A stretch of 64,000 bases of DNA, taken from the NCBI GenBank assembly GCA_963725645.1, contig CAVRZD010000002.1:1-64000 (forward strand), written 5' to 3'. A model generated the notes under the pieces. The model was not told the DNA's origin. It saw nothing but the letters and a program-made list of their open reading frames with translations, and searched no databases. Made by a program: the position numbers and the translations under genes. Each line of letters starts with the position of its first letter. The first letter of the stretch is position 1. Source of the stretch: JALYZC01 sp963725645 (GTDB lineage Bacteria; Actinomycetota; Thermoleophilia; Solirubrobacterales; Solirubrobacteraceae). Positions 33,326 through 41,296 of this stretch are shown one piece after another.

Positions 33326-33352
33326 GTCGCATTATCAGAATCATGATGCGAC
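33326..33352 (-). promoter_or_regulatory. Putative Zur operator of the zinc operon
   Basis: A 27-base imperfect palindrome with perfect 7-base outer arms GTCGCAT (33326-33332) and ATGCGAC (33346-33352) and an AT-rich centre (TATCAGAATCATG) in otherwise very GC-rich DNA. It lies 25 bases before the operon's first start codon, next to a -10-like TAGCCT (reverse strand of 33304-33309). Composition and place fit a Zur box. Confidence 0.7.
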
Positions 33353-33426
33353 CCGTCGGCCCGCGCGCGTTTGAGAACTGAGAACCGTTCTCGGTTTCGT
33401 TTCCCCTGGCTGTTACTCCGCCCACC

Positions 33427-33592
33427 TGAGAGCGCGGACCGGCCAAGGGCGAACTCCCGCATCGGCTGGTGAAGGCGGGTGCCGACCTCTGGGTGACCGT
33501 GGGAAAAGGCGATGAGACGGCGGTCATCGCCCGAATCGCCATCCTGCGATCCCCAATGACAGCGCGATTCACCGTTTTCAGGTCGGAGATTG
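33427..33592 (+). repeat. Dispersed repeat, copy 8 (5' modules only)
   Basis: The lead module (GAGAGCGCGGACCGGCCAAG) is followed by GGGTGACCGTGGGAAAAGGCG and the hairpin GGCGATGA (33508-33515) / TCATCGCC (33524-33531), then CCCGAATCGCCATC. The tRNA-like 3' half is missing: sequence jumps to a part resembling the downstream region (GCGATTCACCG). A further fragment (GGCGACGGTCGCCCGAATGCC) is at about 33627-33648. No gene is seen in 33353-34010. Confidence 0.7.
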
Positions 33593-34010
33593 CGTGTCGC
33601 TGAAAGGCCCGGATGAAGGCGAGGAAAAGGCGACGGTCGCCCGAATGCCATTCCCCGTCATGGTCGTCCGAGTTCGAGTATCGCGAGGAAGCGCGAACCT
33701 CAACATCTCCAGGTCTCTGCGCGTGGGCGAGGCTCGCGAGGCGGCGTATCCCGCCGCGGTCTCCGTCGAAGTCAGCCCGGCCCGGTGACACGGCTCCAGC
33801 CGTGAGCCTGTTCCGGCCGATTGGTCTCGAGATCGAGTATTCACGCCGTGCCAGTCGTGCCTCTGTCTGGGCGGCGTTCCAGTCGAACCTCGCCGGCGCC
33901 CTTAGGCCGCTGCTTGCGACCTCGAGGTTCAGGCACGCCGCGCGAGCCTGGGCGCCGTCACGCGGGCACCGTGGTGTAGGGTCGCCACGGAGGTGGGGTC
34001 AAGGAGGGCG

Positions 34011-34037
34011 ATGCCCGAGCGAATAGTTGGCCGGTAG
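34011..34037 (+). CDS. Leader mini-ORF (8 residues, MPERIVGR)
   Basis: ATG 34011 has the best ribosome site of the area (AAGGAGG, 34001-34007, 3 bases before the start) and a -10-like TAGGGT at 33977-33982. It ends with TAG at 34035-34037, four bases before GTG 34042 of the large gene. Two Arg codons close the peptide. Probably a translational coupling or attenuation device. Confidence 0.45.
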   Translation: MPERIVGR

Positions 34038-34041
34038 AGGA

Positions 34042-35532
34042 GTGCTGGGGCTGGCAGACGTGTCCGTTGCGAGGTGGCGGCTCGCCCGGTTATTCGGCTC
34101 GGGCCTGACGCTGTCATTGGCCTTGGCGGTGGTGGCGACAGAGCCGGTTCTGGCGGCACCGGTGAGCGTGAAGACCATGCGCATTTCCCTCGCAAGCCCG
34201 TTCTCGGTCTCGGCGCCCTGCGCGCAGGCGAACCCCGGGTTCAGCCCCGGGTTTGCGCAGGAGACCTCGGTGGCGGTGAATCCGCGTGATCCGCGTCAAA
34301 TCTTGGTCTCTTGGATCCAGGATGGTCGCGCTACGGATACGGTGATGGCGTCGCGCGACGGCGGGCGCTCGTTCTCGCGGATCCTGGTTCCCGGGCTCTC
34401 GGCCTGCACCGGCGGCGCCTTTAAGGTCGCCAGTGACCCTGGGGTTGCGTTCTCCGCCGACGGGCGCATGGCCTACTTCACGGCAATCGTGGTCGACTTC
34501 ACGTCCACGACGGACGAGTCGTCGGCTGCAACAAGCATGCTTGTGAGCCGATCGTTTGATGGCGGTTTCTCGTGGTCGGTGCCGTACGTGATCCAGCCAC
34601 CCACGGGAGAATTCTGGGATCTGCCACGTCTGACGGCGGATCCTCGCCGGCCCAAGAGGGCCTACTACGTCTACGACCTGCGGGAGCCGCCCGGCTTCTT
34701 CAGCGGCTACAGCCTGTTGTCGACCACGACGAACGGCGGGCGAAGCTGGTCGGCGCCGCGGACGCTGTATGACCCGCAGACCTCAAACAGTTGGCCCAGC
34801 ATCAGCAAGATCCTGGTCAACCGTGACGGCTCGCTGCTCGACGTGTTCGCGCTCGTCTCCACCAATCCCGCCGACCTCACTGCACCCAACCAAACGCAAG
34901 AGCTGGCGATCCGCTCTGACGACGGGGGCCGCACCTGGGGCAAGCCGATCAGGATCGGAAGCTCATCCGGGCGAGGAGTCACCGACCCTGCCACCCAGAA
35001 CATCCTCAACACGTACGACACATACCCCTCGCAGACCGTCGCGCCGAACGGCGACGTGTACGTCAGCTGGCTGCAGCCCGGCGCCACGAACGCGTCCTCG
35101 AGGATCGCCGTCGCGCGGTCAACCGACCGTGGGCGCCACTGGCGTACGCGCCATGTCGCGGTTCACGGGCAGGCGGCACTGCCCACGATCGAGGTCGCCG
35201 GCGACGGCACGGTAGGCGTGCTGTACTACAACATCGACCCGGCGAGTAGCGGCGGCGACTGGCCGGCGCGGGTGGCCTTGGCCACCTCCAGCGATCACGG
35301 TCACCACTGGCGCCGCGTGGCCGTCGCTGGGCCGTTCAACCTGCTGACGACGGGCAGCAAAGCCCGCGCCTGCTGCTTCCTCGGCGACTTCGAGGGCATT
35401 GCGCGCCTGCCGCGCGGTCTGGCCGCGGCGTTCCCGATGGGAAAGCCAATCGCGAAGCACAAGGTCGACGCGTATTTCATCCGCGCCACGACATCGGGCC
35501 GGGGAGGCCGCCGAGCCCGGGCCGGAAGGTAG
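34042..35532 (+). CDS. Exported sialidase-like (BNR/Asp-box repeat) protein
   Basis: 496 residues. Signal peptide in the first 40 residues (LFGSGLTLSLALAVVATEPVLA). The body is a six-bladed propeller-like series with Asp-box motifs: SRDGGRSFS, SFDGGFSW, TTNGGRSW, RSDDGGRTW, STDRGRHW and SSDHGHHW. The catalytic Arg triad of true sialidases is not clear, so exo-sialidase activity should not be assumed. GTG 34042 is chosen as the first start after the mini-ORF stop; TTG 34027 and GTG 34060 are alternatives. Stands alone between repeat remnants. Confidence 0.85.
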   Translation: MLGLADVSVARWRLARLFGSGLTLSLALAVVATEPVLAAPVSVKTMRISLASPFSVSAPCAQANPGFSPGFAQETSVAVNPRDPRQILVSWIQDGRATDTVMASRDGGRSFSRILVPGLSACTGGAFKVASDPGVAFSADGRMAYFTAIVVDFTSTTDESSAATSMLVSRSFDGGFSWSVPYVIQPPTGEFWDLPRLTADPRRPKRAYYVYDLREPPGFFSGYSLLSTTTNGGRSWSAPRTLYDPQTSNSWPSISKILVNRDGSLLDVFALVSTNPADLTAPNQTQELAIRSDDGGRTWGKPIRIGSSSGRGVTDPATQNILNTYDTYPSQTVAPNGDVYVSWLQPGATNASSRIAVARSTDRGRHWRTRHVAVHGQAALPTIEVAGDGTVGVLYYNIDPASSGGDWPARVALATSSDHGHHWRRVAVAGPFNLLTTGSKARACCFLGDFEGIARLPRGLAAAFPMGKPIAKHKVDAYFIRATTSGRGGRRARAGR

Positions 35533-35579
35533 GAAGGAGCGCGCGAGTACCGCTCGAGCAAGGCCGGGTTGGCGTCTAA

Positions 35580-35728
35580 CAGGCGTCCTTGACCGCTTGT
35601 CGAAGGGCCTGAGCCGGAGACCACCTCTTGCGATCCCGCCGTTTTGCGGGGAGTTTCGAGCGGTTAGACACCCTGGCGCTGTTGTCTGAAAATCGTGGTG
35701 TCCCGGTTCGAGGTCCGGGTCTCGCCAT
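35580..35728 (+). repeat. Dispersed repeat with tRNA-Phe 3' half, copy 9 (degenerate)
   Basis: Retains TTTTGCGGGGAGTTTCGAGCG, GGTTAGA and the tRNA-Phe-like end (TCTGAAAATCGTGGTGTCCC, then GGTTCGAGGTCCGGGTCTCGC) with one base lost from the 5' T-stem and one G inserted beside the loop. The GGCGATGA hairpin is absent. Confidence 0.75.
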
Positions 35729-35731
35729 TTT

Positions 35732-37111
35732 TCAGACAGGCGACCACGTCTCGAGCGCCCGCCGCGCTCGCGGTACCCACCAGGACAGGGTGGCGCGGGC
35801 CCACGCCCGCTCTGCGGGGTCGGGGTGATATGCCGCGCTGTGGCCGAGGACCCAGCCGTACATGACGAGGCCGGCGATCACGCCGAGCTCGACGGCTCGG
35901 GGGTCGTCGCGATCGCCGCGGGCGCGGCGAAAGTCTTCGAGCAGGTCGTCGGGGGTGGCGTCGATCCGCCAGGCGTTGTGGCAGAGGGACCAGAAGAAGT
36001 CGACGACCGGGTGGCCCTGGGTGGCACGGCCCCAGTCGAGCAGGATCAGACGGTCGCCATCGAGGCCGATCTGCTCGTCGCGGATGTCGGCGTGGATCAG
36101 CGTCGTCCCGCACGCGTCGAGCTCAGCTGCGAGGGGTGCCGGGTCCTCGAGCAGGGCCAGCACGGGCCCGGCGACGTCATCCTCGACGGCCTCGGCGAAC
36201 GCCTCCCAGAAGACCTCGTACTGCTTGGGCAACAGGTCGAGGCCGTCGCGCTCGGCGGCAGCGATCGCGGGCGAGAACAGGTGGAAGCAGTCGGGCAGCG
36301 AGCACAGGTGCGGGATCCGCTCGCCCCAGAACTCCTCCCACATCAGGTTCGCCGCCTCGAGGATGCGCCGGTGCTCTTCCCGCGACAGTCGTTGGCCGTC
36401 CGCCAGCAGGGAGTCCGAGACGTCGCGCATCACCACCCACCAGGCGTCGCCATCGCGCTCGGCGGCGAGGACCGCGTGGTCGACCGCTCCGGGCACGCGG
36501 GCGAGCACCCCGGAGGTGAAGAGGAGGCCCTCGCGCCCCTCGTCCTTGGTGTGGCGGTCGATCCAGTTGGTGCCGGGAACGATGCGCTTGGCGACGAGGC
36601 GGCGGCCGTCCTCGAGCACGACGCGCTCGAGCAGGTTTCCCGACCACCCGGTCGAGACCAGCGGCTCGTGCACCGCGACGTCGCCGAGGCCCGCGAGTAG
36701 ATTCGTGTCGAGTAGGACGCCACCATTCCCGTCCGGAGAGGAGGCGGCCGTATGGGGCGAGGCCGTATAGATCCAGTGGCGATCGACCCAGCCGTCGCGC
36801 AAGGTCAGGTAGTGGCGCTGGCGGACCACGGTCCCGTCGTCCGAGGCGCGCTCGAGCCAGAGCGCGATCCCGGCGGGATGAACCCGTGGCGACCACTCCA
36901 CGAGCTCCGCTGGACCGGGGAACCATGTGCCGAGCAGGGCGGTGAGCCGATCGGGTCCGGCAGCCCTCGAGCGTCCGCCCGGCAGGCTGGCGTCGAGCAC
37001 TGCATCGGCGGCGTAGGCCTCAGCGAACCCGGCGAAGTCGCCGCTCGCCAGGGCCTCACGCAAACGCTCGGCGACCTGGGTCGGCGAGAGCGTCGCACCC
37101 ACCGCGCTCAT
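35732..37111 (-). CDS. SnoaL-like domain fused to an aminoglycoside phosphotransferase-like kinase
   Basis: 459 residues. N-terminal NTF2/SnoaL-like domain (about 8-115: LREALASGDFAGFAEAYAADAVLDASLPGG). From about 150 an APH/choline-kinase-like fold: nucleotide-loop region STGWSGNLLERVVLEDGRRLVAKRI, catalytic loop HADIRDEQIG (Asp present; the usual following Asn is Gln) and metal-binding LLDWGRA. Phosphorylates an unknown small molecule. It overlaps the methyltransferase gene by four bases (37108-37111) and is last of a three-gene minus-strand group. Confidence 0.85.
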   Translation of the reverse strand: MSAVGATLSPTQVAERLREALASGDFAGFAEAYAADAVLDASLPGGRSRAAGPDRLTALLGTWFPGPAELVEWSPRVHPAGIALWLERASDDGTVVRQRHYLTLRDGWVDRHWIYTASPHTAASSPDGNGGVLLDTNLLAGLGDVAVHEPLVSTGWSGNLLERVVLEDGRRLVAKRIVPGTNWIDRHTKDEGREGLLFTSGVLARVPGAVDHAVLAAERDGDAWWVVMRDVSDSLLADGQRLSREEHRRILEAANLMWEEFWGERIPHLCSLPDCFHLFSPAIAAAERDGLDLLPKQYEVFWEAFAEAVEDDVAGPVLALLEDPAPLAAELDACGTTLIHADIRDEQIGLDGDRLILLDWGRATQGHPVVDFFWSLCHNAWRIDATPDDLLEDFRRARGDRDDPRAVELGVIAGLVMYGWVLGHSAAYHPDPAERAWARATLSWWVPRARRALETWSPV

Positions 37112-37962
37112 GGCTTCCTCGCGCGGGCGATCTTCGCTGCGGCGGGGATGGCGAGCCCGTGATCGACCCGGTACTCCTCGGCCAGCCGCTCCACGGTCCC
37201 GCGGATCCGGTTGCGGATATGCGGCGGCTGGCGCATCACCAGGCCGGCGGTGCGCACGCTGCCCCCCAGCAGGCCCCGCCAGAGCTCGTCGGCATCCACG
37301 ACGCGGTGGACGAGCGACACCTTTCGAACCTCAACCTCCTCGAGGTCCGCCCCGCGCAGCAGGCGGCGGAACTCATCGTCGCCGGCAAACCGGAAGGGAT
37401 CCGGGCCCGTCGCCGCCTCGCCTCCGTCAGCCAGCCCGCAGGCGCGAAGCGCGTCGAGCAGGATCCCGAGGAACCGCGAGTTCTCGGGCACGTCCCAGGT
37501 CGACAGCGCCATCCCCCCAGACCGCGCCAGTACCCGGGCGAACTCGTGTACCGCTCGCTCGGGCCGTGGAAGGTGGTTGATCACGAGGTTGCCCACGAGC
37601 GCGTCGAAGGAGCGATCCCGGAAGGGGAGCTCCTCGGCGTCGGCACGCCGGAAACTGATGGCGCCGTGACGTCGCCGCGCAAGCGCCACCATCTCGTCGG
37701 CGATGTCGACACCCGTGGCGACGGCGCCCCGATCGGCCGCTCGACTCGCCGCGTACCCGGGGCCGGTGCCCACGTCCAGCACCTGCGAGCCGGCCGCGAC
37801 GCCGGCCGCGTCGAGCAGCGGCTCCGCGAGCCGGGCGGTGATCCGCCCGGTCAGCAGGCCGTAGCTCTCGGCCCTCTCGCTCCAGCCGGCTCGCTCCAGC
37901 GACTTGAGGGAATCGGCGCTGCCAGCACGCTCACGCACCGCCGCGACGCGCGCCCCGCCCAT
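37108..37962 (-). CDS. Class I SAM-dependent methyltransferase
   Basis: 284 residues. SAM motif I VLDVGTGPGYAA (about 62-73), acidic loop GVDIADEMVALAR, motif post-I ADAEELPFRDRSFDALVGNLVINHL: the UbiE/Methyltransf_11 type. The C-terminal part would bind the substrate, unknown here. Located between the cupin and kinase genes; an antibiotic- or metabolite-modifying operon with kinase and methyltransferase is possible but unproven. Confidence 0.9.
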   Translation of the reverse strand: MGGARVAAVRERAGSADSLKSLERAGWSERAESYGLLTGRITARLAEPLLDAAGVAAGSQVLDVGTGPGYAASRAADRGAVATGVDIADEMVALARRRHGAISFRRADAEELPFRDRSFDALVGNLVINHLPRPERAVHEFARVLARSGGMALSTWDVPENSRFLGILLDALRACGLADGGEAATGPDPFRFAGDDEFRRLLRGADLEEVEVRKVSLVHRVVDADELWRGLLGGSVRTAGLVMRQPPHIRNRIRGTVERLAEEYRVDHGLAIPAAAKIARARKP

Positions 37963-37968
37963 GGCGTG

Positions 37969-38337
37969 TCAGTCGGCCCTGGCGTAGTTGCTGGCGCCGT
38001 ACCAGTCCACGACCACGACCTCCTCATCGCCGACCACCCACGCGTCGTGCCCACTCGGCAGTGAGGTGATGTCGCCGGGTCCCGCGACCAGCTCGGTCCC
38101 GTCGTCCATGCGGATCGCCAGCTGTCCGCTGAGGTGATACTGGAAGTGCGGCGCCTCGCAGCTTTGCGTGTTTGCGATCGGCTTGACGTCGTTCGACCAG
38201 CGCCACCCCGGCTCGAAGACGAACCGGCCGACCTCGGCCCCGCCGACGTTCAGGATCTCGGCGCGACCGTTCGGGAACTCGCGCGTCTCGTCGGGCGCCC
38301 GAAAGCTCTTGTGCTCCGTCTCATGCCTCTCGGCCAT
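37969..38337 (-). CDS. Cupin-fold protein
   Basis: 122 residues from ATG 38337, with AGGAGG upstream. Single cupin barrel: VGRFVFEPGWRWSNDVKPI, HFQYHLSGQLAIRMDDGTE and VAGPGDITSLPSGHDAWVVGDE, with His residues suited to a metal. First gene of the minus-strand group; its promoter region is shared with the TetR gene. A longer frame upstream (to 38436) would cross the operator and is rejected. Confidence 0.88.
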   Translation of the reverse strand: MAERHETEHKSFRAPDETREFPNGRAEILNVGGAEVGRFVFEPGWRWSNDVKPIANTQSCEAPHFQYHLSGQLAIRMDDGTELVAGPGDITSLPSGHDAWVVGDEEVVVVDWYGASNYARAD

Positions 38338-38376
38338 TCCATCCCCCTCCTGGCGTTGGTACCATAGGACAGTCTG

Positions 38377-38390
38377 ACCTACTAGTAGGT
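38377..38390 (+). promoter_or_regulatory. TetR-type operator palindrome
   Basis: ACCTACTAGTAGGT, a perfect 14-bp palindrome between the divergent cupin and TetR genes, followed by a partial repeat of the half-site (AAGTAGTCA). Its position, 18 bases before the TetR start, suits autorepression and control of the cupin operon. Confidence 0.75.
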
Positions 38391-38408
38391 AAGTAGTCAA
38401 GGTCCGCA

Positions 38409-39014
38409 GTGCCGGGCGAGGCCAACACCCGATCAAGGATCCTCGACGTGGCCGAGCGGCTCGTACAGAGCCGCGGGTTCAACGGGTTCAGCTACGCCGA
38501 CGTCGCCTCGGAGCTGAAGATCAGCAAGGCCAGCCTCCACTACCACTTCCCCGGCAAGGCCGACCTCGGCGAGGCGCTCATCGAACGCTACGCCGCTCGC
38601 TTCGCCGAGGCGCTGGAGGAGATCGATCGCGGCGGGGGCGACGCGCCCGCCAAGCTCGACGCCTACGCCCGCATCTACGCCGACGTCCTACGCGACCGGC
38701 GCATGTGCCTGTGCGGCATGCTGGCGGCCGACTACGACACGCTCCCAAAGCCGATGCGAAACGCGGTCATCCGCTTCTTCGACGGCAACGAGGCCTGGCT
38801 CATCGGCGTACTCGAGCAGGGCCGGAAGGAGGGGACCCTGCGCCTCAACGGACCCGTCACCGATGCTGCGCAGACGCTCGTCAGCGGCCTCGAAGGAGCC
38901 CTGCTGATCGCGCGACCGTACGGCGACGTGCGCCGATTCCAAGCCGCAGCCACCCGGCTACTCACCAGCCTCGCCAACGCCGAAGCCGCCACACCTTCCG
39001 GCGCCGAGCGATAG
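38409..39014 (+). CDS. TetR/AcrR-family transcriptional repressor
   Basis: 201 residues, GTG start. HTH in about 8-55: TRSRILDVAERLVQSRGFNGFSYADVASELKISKASLHYHFPGKADLGEAL has the family pattern with recognition helix KASLHYHF. The C-terminal domain includes MCLCGMLAADYDTLP, typical of the TetR_C group near YcdC/AcuR-like regulators. Likely binds the 14-bp palindrome next to it and controls the cupin-methyltransferase-kinase group. Confidence 0.92.
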   Translation: MPGEANTRSRILDVAERLVQSRGFNGFSYADVASELKISKASLHYHFPGKADLGEALIERYAARFAEALEEIDRGGGDAPAKLDAYARIYADVLRDRRMCLCGMLAADYDTLPKPMRNAVIRFFDGNEAWLIGVLEQGRKEGTLRLNGPVTDAAQTLVSGLEGALLIARPYGDVRRFQAAATRLLTSLANAEAATPSGAER

Positions 39015-39036
39015 GGGCCCCCTGAGGGTGCGCCCG

Positions 39037-39135
39037 TCGAAAGAGGCGATGGGACGCGGCTCATCGCCAGGATCGCCGACCATCCGATGCAATCTGCGGA
39101 CATCTCGGCGATGTAATGCCTGACGGGAAGCCGCG
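39037..39135 (+). repeat. Dispersed repeat, copy 10 (degenerate)
   Basis: Hairpin GGCGATG (39045-39051) / CATCGCC (39062-39068) and the box GATGCAATCTGCGGACATC remain; the following stem and the tRNA-like end are gone. Lies after the TetR gene; 39136-39257 shows no gene. Confidence 0.55.
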
Positions 39136-39257
39136 GTCTCGCGGGGATTTCGCACCGGCTTGGACGCGGGCTAACGAGCCATGGCCGGACAGCCGGTCGG
39201 CTCGTCCGGATTCTTCGCCGAGTAGCTGAGGGTCACCGCCTTCGCCACCTCCTCCTC

Positions 39258-39734
39258 TCAGACCTCCCTCGGGACGTTGCCCGTGACGGTGAAGACGACG
39301 CGCATCGCCTTGTGCCCGATATCGGCGGTGGGACCGAACATGCAGGGGCAGCCGCCGTCGATCACGGCGATGCCGCGCTGCCGGCCGTAGGCGGCCGCCG
39401 CCTCGGAGACGCTGCCGCCACCGGGGCCGCGGTGCATCCACACGTGCTCGATCCCGAGTTCGGCGCACTCGCGCATCGTGTCCTCGGCGATCTCGGGTCG
39501 TGTCGCGATGACGACCGCATCGACACCGCCGGGGATCGAGCGCAGGTCGTGATAGCAGCGATCACCTTCGACCTCGTCCGTGTTCGGATTGACCGCGAAC
39601 ACTTCGTAGCCCCGCTCCCGGAGACGCTGGTACACGATGTTGCTTCCGTGATTCTTCGGCCGTCTGGAGACGCCCGTCACGGCCACCCGCTTGCTAGCGA
39701 GAAACTCCGATGCAGCCTCCTTGATCTTCTTCAT
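39258..39734 (-). CDS. CoA-binding protein (YccU-like)
   Basis: 158 residues. Rossmann-like CoA_binding domain: KRVAVTGVSRRPKNHGSNIVYQRL with the nucleotide loop, VFAVNPNTDEVEG, VDAVVIATRPEIAEDTMREC, and VWMHRGPGGGSVS. A strong AAGGAGG precedes the ATG. Members probably sense acyl-CoA; the reaction is unknown. It lies 22 bases after the FAD oxidoreductase gene in the same transcript. Cysteines in GGCPCMFGP are unusual. Confidence 0.88.
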   Translation of the reverse strand: MKKIKEAASEFLASKRVAVTGVSRRPKNHGSNIVYQRLRERGYEVFAVNPNTDEVEGDRCYHDLRSIPGGVDAVVIATRPEIAEDTMRECAELGIEHVWMHRGPGGGSVSEAAAAYGRQRGIAVIDGGCPCMFGPTADIGHKAMRVVFTVTGNVPREV

Positions 39735-39756
39735 GGCTTGCCTCCTTCTGACCGCT

Positions 39757-41019
39757 TCAGTCGGCCAGCACGCCGGCCATTCCCTTGAGGCCGACGTCCA
39801 TGAGCTGCCAGGCCTTGCCGGCGTGGAACGGCTCGCCGGCGGCGAAGCGCATGGGCACCGAGAAGCCCAGGACCTTCTTGCCGAGGCGCCACAGGACCGA
39901 GGTTCCGACCTTGTAGTCGCCGTCGGCGTCGGGGCGCACCTCGACCGGACGCGCGGCGTCGCCGGTCAACTGCAGCGGCACCTGGGCGAACGTCGCCTTG
40001 TCGAACATCTCCATGACACACATGCTCACCGGGTCGAACGCGGCGGCGAACTGCTTGCCGCTCGCCTGCGACCCGATGTGCTCGGCGACGGTGTCGGCCT
40101 GCAGGAAGGCGAGGAACGCCTGCTTGATGGGGAAGTCTCCGGCGTCGCCGGGCGCGTAGAGGTCGGGCTGGCCGTTGACCTGCCGCGTCGCGGCGTCCGT
40201 GAGTATGAAGCCGCGGTCATCTGACGGCAGCGACGGGTAGCGCACCGCAGAGGTGTAGGGCGGAAAGGCGATCAGCTCGTCGAAGCCTCGGGAACTGCCG
40301 TCGCTGTAGCGGACCTCTTCCGCGGTGACTTCGCTGACGACCTCATCGGTGTGGCCGTCGATACCGCGTTCCGCGAACTCGCCCGTGACGACCTCGTGCA
40401 AACGCGGTCCGAACGCCTGGATGAACGACTGCTCGTAGGTCGACCATGTGATGTCCACGTGGTCGCGGGCATCGGCGCGGCGCAGCCAGGTCTCCAGCAT
40501 GAGGACGATCTCGTAGAGCGGGCCCGAGCACTTGTTGTTCGGCGGCACCAGGAACAGCACGCGCGACCGCTCGCCGGCGCGGTCGCGGTCGCGGACGCGC
40601 TCGAAGCGCTCACGGACGCCGAGCATGGTCTGCGCCGTCCAGATCGTCGCCGCGTGCTCCGCCAGGCCCGGGACTTCTTCGGCGGCGGTGGCGGCGCCGG
40701 TGGCGATCACGAGCTTGTCGTAGCCGAGCCGGGAGTCGTCCGCGAGTGTGACGTGCCGGCTGTCGGGATCGACCTCGGCGACGCGGCCGAGGTGGAACGC
40801 GATGTCGCGGCGCGCGAGCGGCTTCTGGAGGCCCACGAGCAGCGAGTCGGGGTCGGCGCCGAATGGGATGTAGATCGTGTTCGGCCGAAACACGAACGAG
40901 TCGTTGTCCGAGACGAGCGTCAGGTCGACGTCGTCGCGCATTCGCATGCGCAGGAGGAAGGCGGTCTCCAGCGCCGCGAAACCACCTCCGAGAACGAGTA
41001 CACGGGGCTTGGCGGTCAT
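39757..41019 (-). CDS. FAD-dependent pyridine nucleotide-disulfide oxidoreductase (SQR/NDH-2-like)
   Basis: 420 residues. FAD motif VLVLGGGFAALETA at the N-terminus; second nucleotide region RVLFLVPPNNKCSGPLYEI; FAD-contacting end YAPGDAGDFPIKQAFLAFLQADTVAEHI. Overall length and the C-terminal half resemble sulfide:quinone oxidoreductases and type II NADH dehydrogenases; the three redox cysteines of true SQR are not evident (one in NNKC, one in MCVMEMF). AGGAGAG precedes the ATG. Transcribed with the CoA-binding protein. Confidence 0.88.
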   Translation of the reverse strand: MTAKPRVLVLGGGFAALETAFLLRMRMRDDVDLTLVSDNDSFVFRPNTIYIPFGADPDSLLVGLQKPLARRDIAFHLGRVAEVDPDSRHVTLADDSRLGYDKLVIATGAATAAEEVPGLAEHAATIWTAQTMLGVRERFERVRDRDRAGERSRVLFLVPPNNKCSGPLYEIVLMLETWLRRADARDHVDITWSTYEQSFIQAFGPRLHEVVTGEFAERGIDGHTDEVVSEVTAEEVRYSDGSSRGFDELIAFPPYTSAVRYPSLPSDDRGFILTDAATRQVNGQPDLYAPGDAGDFPIKQAFLAFLQADTVAEHIGSQASGKQFAAAFDPVSMCVMEMFDKATFAQVPLQLTGDAARPVEVRPDADGDYKVGTSVLWRLGKKVLGFSVPMRFAAGEPFHAGKAWQLMDVGLKGMAGVLAD

Positions 41020-41296
41020 GGCTCTCCTGTCGTTCGGCCGAACGCCGAGGATTCATGGGTGCTTGTCCACCGTCATCCGTATTTCGCCACCGCGTCTGGG
41101 GCACTAATCCGAGGACCGTGCCGGCCACGGCGAGCTAGGATGCGATGCCGTGGAGAGGATGCCGTTCAGGTGCCGGGGTTCCACCCCGCCGGCCGCCGAC
41201 CGGGGTCGGCGTCGTCGGCAGACGCCTGGTCGACGCGACACCCTCGGCCACCAGCGACCGGCCCCCGACGTGCATCCGTCGTGACCTGAGCGGGCC

